Of a stretch of 25,605 bases of DNA, positions 22,809-25,605 are shown piece by piece. Numbering within the stretch: position 1 is the first letter of the stretch; the number at the start of each line of letters is the position of its first letter. Source of the DNA: Pseudoluteimonas sp044226035 (lineage in GTDB: Bacteria; Pseudomonadota; Gammaproteobacteria; Xanthomonadales; Xanthomonadaceae); the NCBI GenBank assembly GCA_044226035.1, contig JBGAHT010000043.1, forward strand, positions 1-25,605. The letters are read 5' to 3'. The notes beneath the pieces were generated by a model. That model saw only the letters and a program-made list of their open reading frames with translations. It made no database searches and was not told where the DNA came from. The translations under genes were made by a program, and so were the position numbers.

Positions 22809-23102
22809 ATGGACATCGATCACGACGGCCCCAAATCCGACAACCCCGAGCACGGCTTCCAGTTCCCCGGCACCTTCGAGTTGTCGGCGATGGGCGCGGC
22901 GGACATGCAACTGGAGTCCGAACTGCCGCGCCACCTGCAGGACGCCGGCATCGAGGTGTTGCACGAGTCGGTGAACTGGAAGCATTCGACCAACGGCAAG
23001 TACGTCTCGGTGCGGATCCGCTTCCGCGCGAATTCGCGCGAGGAATACGACCGGGCCCACCAGGCCCTGCGCGACCACCCGGAAGTGAAGTGGACGGTGT
23101 GA
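22809..23102 (+). CDS. ybeD: DUF493 family protein (YbeD-like)
   Basis: This 97-residue cytoplasmic protein of the DUF493 family has an ACT/ferredoxin-like alpha-beta fold and no established biochemical role. Typical segments are FQFPGTFELSAMG near the start and KYVSVRIRFRANSREEYDRAH in the second half, ending HPEVKWTV. Its place between dacA and lipB matches E. coli dacA-ybeD-lipB, which suggests but does not prove a link to lipoate metabolism. The stop overlaps a GTG that may start lipB. No ribosome binding site is seen, consistent with a leaderless start. Confidence 0.92.
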   Translation: MDIDHDGPKSDNPEHGFQFPGTFELSAMGAADMQLESELPRHLQDAGIEVLHESVNWKHSTNGKYVSVRIRFRANSREEYDRAHQALRDHPEVKWTV

Positions 23103-23842
23103 ACGACGATTCCCTTCTCCCCGCCTGCGGGGAGAAGTTGCCCCTTCGGCGGCGCTCAGGGCAGGCTCCGGCGGATGAGGGGCGCTTGTCGTGCATCGTC
23201 CGCGACCTCGGCCGCCAGCCCTACGAACCGGTGTGGCGCGCGATGCAGCGCTTCACCGACGAACGCGACGACGCGACCCCGGACGAACTGTGGCTGGTCG
23301 AGCACGAGCCGGTGTTCACCCTGGGCCAGGCCGGCAAGCCCGAGCACGTGCTGATGCCCGGCGAAATCCCGGTGATCCACGTCGATCGCGGCGGGCAGGT
23401 GACCTACCACGGGCCCGGGCAGATCGTGGCCTATCCGCTGCTGGACCTGAAGCGGCTGAAGATCGGCGTGCGCGACTACGTCTGCAAGATCGAGCAGGCG
23501 GTGATCGACACGCTGGCCGAATGGAACGTCGAAGGCGCGCGTCGCGACGGCGCGCCCGGCGTGTACGTCAATGGCGCCAAGATCGCCGCGCTCGGCATCC
23601 GCGTGCGCCGTGGCCGCGCGTTCCACGGGCTGGCGTTCAACATCGCCGGCGAGAGCGTCGCGCCGTTCGGGCGCATCAATCCCTGCGGTTACGAAGGCCT
23701 GCGGGTGGTGGCGCTGTCCGACCTCGGCGGCCCGTCCGCGCTGGAGGCGGTCAAGCCGGTGCTGCTGGACAGGCTGGCCGCGCAGTTCGGGCTGGAATTG
23801 CGCGCGGAAACGGCCTTGCCGGACCTGCTGGCGGCGGCCTGA
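23099..23842 (+). CDS. lipB: Octanoyl-ACP:protein octanoyltransferase LipB
   Basis: This cytoplasmic enzyme moves octanoyl from acyl carrier protein to lipoyl domains, the first step of lipoate synthesis. Family motifs are RGGQVTYHGPGQ (His104), GAPGVYVNGAKIAALG with catalytic Lys161 and INPCGYEGL with nucleophile Cys196. The start is uncertain. GTG 23099 overlaps the ybeD stop (GTGA) and gives 247 residues, but about 29 of the first ones are read from a palindromic repeat (23114-23185). TTG 23186 would begin just before the conserved VRDLGRQPYEP and gives a 218-residue protein, close to E. coli LipB (213). I keep the longer start because coupling is plain and the frame is open, but the shorter one is equally possible. 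Confidence 0.92.
   Translation: MNDDSLLPACGEKLPLRRRSGQAPADEGRLSCIVRDLGRQPYEPVWRAMQRFTDERDDATPDELWLVEHEPVFTLGQAGKPEHVLMPGEIPVIHVDRGGQVTYHGPGQIVAYPLLDLKRLKIGVRDYVCKIEQAVIDTLAEWNVEGARRDGAPGVYVNGAKIAALGIRVRRGRAFHGLAFNIAGESVAPFGRINPCGYEGLRVVALSDLGGPSALEAVKPVLLDRLAAQFGLELRAETALPDLLAAA
23114..23185. repeat. Palindromic repeat inside the 5' end of lipB
   Basis: CTTCTCCCCGC (23114-23124) and GCGGGGAGAAG (23127-23137) form a perfect stem with almost no spacer. GCCCCTTCGGCGG and CCGGCGGATGAGGGGC make the second arm pair. This matches the CTTCTCCC-GGGAGAAG...GGATGAGGG type of intergenic repeat. It carries no stop in the lipB frame. Confidence 0.75.
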
Positions 23843-23854
23843 GCCGGCATCGGC

Positions 23855-23860
23855 GATAAT
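23855..23860 (+). promoter_or_regulatory. Candidate -10 box for leaderless lipA transcript
   Basis: GATAAT is followed by TCCGCC and the lipA ATG, exactly six bases as at ubiE and ybeD. No clear -35 is seen; the upstream bases include the lipB stop. It may let lipA be expressed separately from lipB. Confidence 0.5.
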
Positions 23861-23866
23861 TCCGCC

Positions 23867-24859
23867 ATGAGCAGCACGCCCCGCAACATTCCCCTCGCCG
23901 TGGTCGGCGAGGCCCCGCCTTCGCTCGAGCCGGGCGCGCGCCAGGTCGCCGGCGACAAGATCGCGCGTTCGCCGGTGCAGTTCGTCGACGCGCCGGTGCT
24001 GCGCAAGCCGAGCTGGATCCGCGTGCGCATTCCCAGCGGCAACGCGGTGCAGGCGCTCAAGGCCAAGCTGCGCGAGAACCGCCTGGTCACGGTCTGCGAG
24101 GACGCGAGCTGCCCGAACATCCACGAATGCTTCGGCCACGGCACCGCGACCTTCATGGTCATGGGCGACGTGTGCACGCGCCGCTGCTCGTTCTGCGACG
24201 TCGCGCATGGCCGCCCGAAGCCGCTGGATGCCGACGAACCGCACCGGCTCGCCGCGACCGTCGCCGACATGGGCCTGAAGTACGTGGTCATCACCAGCGT
24301 CGACCGTGACGACCTGCGCGACGGCGGCGCCCAGCATTTCGTCGACTGCATCCGCGAAACCCGCGCGGCCTCGCCCGGCATCCGCATCGAGATCCTCACT
24401 CCCGATTTCCGCGGCAAGGGCCGCATGGAGCGCGCGCTGGAGATCCTCGCCGCCTCGCCGCCGGACGTGTTCAACCACAACATCGAGACCGTGCCCGACC
24501 TGTACCGCAACGTGCGGCCCGGCGCGGACTACCAGTGGTCGCTGACGCTGCTGCGGAAGTTCAAGGCGCAGCACCCGGAGATCCCGACCAAGAGCGGGAT
24601 CATGCTCGGCCTGGGCGAGACGATGGAGCAGGTGCAGGCCACGCTGCGCGACCTGCGCGCGCACGACGTGGAGATGGTGACGATCGGCCAGTACCTGCAG
24701 CCGAGCGCGCACCACCATCCGGTGCTGCGCTACTGGACGCCGGAAGAGTTCAAGGAACTCGAAACCTACGGCTACTCGCTCGGCTTCTCGCACGTGGCCT
24801 CGGGGCCGATGGTGCGCTCGAGCTACCACGCGGACCGACAGGCGGCGGGGATTGCCTGA
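23867..24859 (+). CDS. lipA: Lipoyl synthase LipA
   Basis: This 330-residue radical-SAM enzyme inserts two sulfurs into octanoyl groups on lipoyl domains. Both [4Fe-4S] clusters are accounted for: the auxiliary cluster ligands Cys77, Cys82 and Cys88 (CEDASCPNIHEC), and the radical-SAM CxxxCxxC at Cys103, Cys107 and Cys110 (CTRRCSFC). The conserved C-terminal serine region VRSSYHAD is present. The ATG lies six bases after GATAAT, with no ribosome binding site. It follows lipB by 24 bases and acts on LipB's product. Confidence 0.98.
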   Translation: MSSTPRNIPLAVVGEAPPSLEPGARQVAGDKIARSPVQFVDAPVLRKPSWIRVRIPSGNAVQALKAKLRENRLVTVCEDASCPNIHECFGHGTATFMVMGDVCTRRCSFCDVAHGRPKPLDADEPHRLAATVADMGLKYVVITSVDRDDLRDGGAQHFVDCIRETRAASPGIRIEILTPDFRGKGRMERALEILAASPPDVFNHNIETVPDLYRNVRPGADYQWSLTLLRKFKAQHPEIPTKSGIMLGLGETMEQVQATLRDLRAHDVEMVTIGQYLQPSAHHHPVLRYWTPEEFKELETYGYSLGFSHVASGPMVRSSYHADRQAAGIA

Positions 24860-24870
24860 GTTTCTGCTCG

Positions 24871-25215
24871 TCAATTTCCGCTAAGAGGGAAGATGGAATG
24901 CCACTTGCCTTGTTTGCAGCGATGTTGAACTCGCAGACGAAACATGCTCGGCGGCGGCGCGACATCAAATCTTCCGCGACGCTGGTTGCAGCATAAGCAC
25001 GCAGCAGCAACATTGTCCTCACGAAGCGTCCCGCCCGTAGAGCGAGGACGTAGATGCTCAAGCGTGCATTGGAATCCCTGTGCTTGCTTAATCGAAAGAC
25101 CGTACTGCTTCGCATAGGAAGGTAGGTCAACGAGCCACATGGGTTGATCGCAATAAAAACAGCGACCACCTTGCTTGAGGAAGGCGGTCGAACGTTTCTT
25201 GGTGGATCGATTCAT
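24871..25215 (-). CDS. HNH endonuclease, stand-alone
   Basis: This 114-residue small nuclease has the HNH core: zinc ligands Cys19 and Cys22 (CFYC) and Cys73 and Cys76 (CLCC), Glu53-His54 in LEHLRPRSTGG, Asn68 in EDNVAAAC, and NQRRG. It resembles single-domain HNH proteins found near mobile or defence loci, but no partner gene is visible. ATG 25215 was chosen because GGGGCT lies upstream at workable spacing; in-frame starts at 25230 and 25260 (GTG) are possible. Base composition is lower in GC than the lip genes, which suggests transfer. The C-terminus SIFPLSGN seems to be read from a decayed family A repeat. It is convergent with lipA, 11 bases apart. Confidence 0.85.
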   Translation of the reverse strand: MNRSTKKRSTAFLKQGGRCFYCDQPMWLVDLPSYAKQYGLSIKQAQGFQCTLEHLRPRSTGGTLREDNVAAACLCCNQRRGRFDVAPPPSMFRLRVQHRCKQGKWHSIFPLSGN

Positions 25216-25260
25216 CGGTAATAGCCCCATTGGAAGCCGTGGGCGCAAATAGCGACTCAC

Positions 25261-25569
25261 GGGAGGAGCCAGCGATGAAAATCGACTGGGCGCAACACCA
25301 AGAAGTGCTGGGCTTGCCTTTCGGCAACGGGATCAAATTTACAGGGTGGCGATAGTTCGTCAAGTTCGGTCGGGGCTGGAAGCCCCTCCCACAAAAGCCA
25401 ATCCGCGACAAACGGCGCCCCGAAGCCGACGATCCGTTCACTTCCGGGCCACGGAACCGGGCTAGAGTGGCCCGGAGGCGCCCGCGGCATGCAACTTCCG
25501 GCACTGCCGCGGGTCCGAACCAATCCCGATGCTGTCCCCACGAACATGGCCCCGCGCCGCGAGTCCTCG
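25261..25569. other. Gap without a supported gene; one repeat hairpin
   Basis: This stretch of about 310 bases lies between the HNH gene and the last partial gene. It holds a GGGGCT-GGA-AGCCCC hairpin (25372-25386) followed by CCCACAAAA. That is one half of the GTCGGGGCTGAAGCCCCTCCCACAA repeat of Xanthomonadales, here called family E. TAGAGT (25463-25468) could be a -10 box for the gene that begins near 25489-25570. Small open frames here overlap in several phases and have no support. Confidence 0.55.
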
Positions 25570-25605
25570 ATGAAGACCCCCCTGCTGCTCGCTCTCGCCC
25601 TCACC
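25570..25605 (+). CDS. Start of a probable exported protein, truncated by window end
   Basis: Only 12 codons are visible, MKTPLLLALALT, which looks like the beginning of a signal peptide. In-frame ATGs also occur at 25546 (adding MAPRRESS) and 25489. The product cannot be told. Support is the signal-peptide-like composition and the open frame to the window edge. Confidence 0.4.
   Translation, partial: MKTPLLLALALT

Noticed and set aside
1..25605. Search for tRNA, rRNA, transposase, integrase and phage genes.
   Set aside because: No tRNA-like cloverleaf ends, rRNA segments or recognisable transposase or phage proteins were seen. XerC is the chromosomal dimer-resolution recombinase, not an element integrase, judging from its dapF-linked context.

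Overview
The window is high-GC, densely coded DNA from a gammaproteobacterium, most likely of the Xanthomonadales (Lysobacter/Luteimonas/Xanthomonas type). The reasons are the gene order (lptM-dapF-DUF484-xerC, and mreBCD-mrdA-rodA-mltB-rlpA-dacA-ybeD-lipB-lipA), the GATAAT-CCGCGC-ATG style of gene starts, and many intergenic palindromic repeats of the kind common in that group. The taxonomic placement is an inference from sequence style. No database was searched.

Layout. 1-672: the 3' part of an unrecognised gene of lower GC. 714-3504: lptM, dapF, a DUF484 gene and xerC, in the same order as the E. coli yifL-dapF-yigA-xerC cluster, followed by ubiE (3522-4298). 4418-11521: an accessory stretch with a DUF5916 outer-membrane-type protein (minus strand), a divergent M1 aminopeptidase lipoprotein, an alpha/beta hydrolase, an unrecognised lipoprotein and an HExxH metallopeptidase-like lipoprotein of lower GC. 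11666-12601: a PfkB-family kinase (minus strand). 12884-22411: the cell-shape and peptidoglycan block, with mreB, mreC, mreD, mrdA (PBP2), rodA, mltB, rlpA and dacA, closed by a strong intrinsic terminator. 22499-24859: a small membrane protein (minus strand), then ybeD (DUF493), lipB and lipA. 24871-25215: an HNH endonuclease (minus strand). The window ends inside the start of a probable exported protein.

The genes of the central block act together in rod elongation: MreB filaments and MreC/MreD organise the RodA glycosyltransferase and PBP2 transpeptidase, while MltB, RlpA and DacA trim peptidoglycan. LipB and LipA make lipoyl groups. DapF supplies meso-diaminopimelate, the peptidoglycan cross-linking residue.

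Two things stand out. First, rlpA carries a one-base frameshift in a GGGG run (20646-20649). It separates the catalytic domain from the SPOR domain and leaves a frame open all the way through dacA. Second, at least five families of palindromic repeat fill the gaps. Several lie directly on gene starts (xerC, the alpha/beta hydrolase, the HExxH lipoprotein, lipB) or probably on a gene end (HNH), so repeats appear to be reshaping gene boundaries here. I found no CRISPR array, tRNA, rRNA, transposase or prophage gene, and no clear novel multi-gene system.
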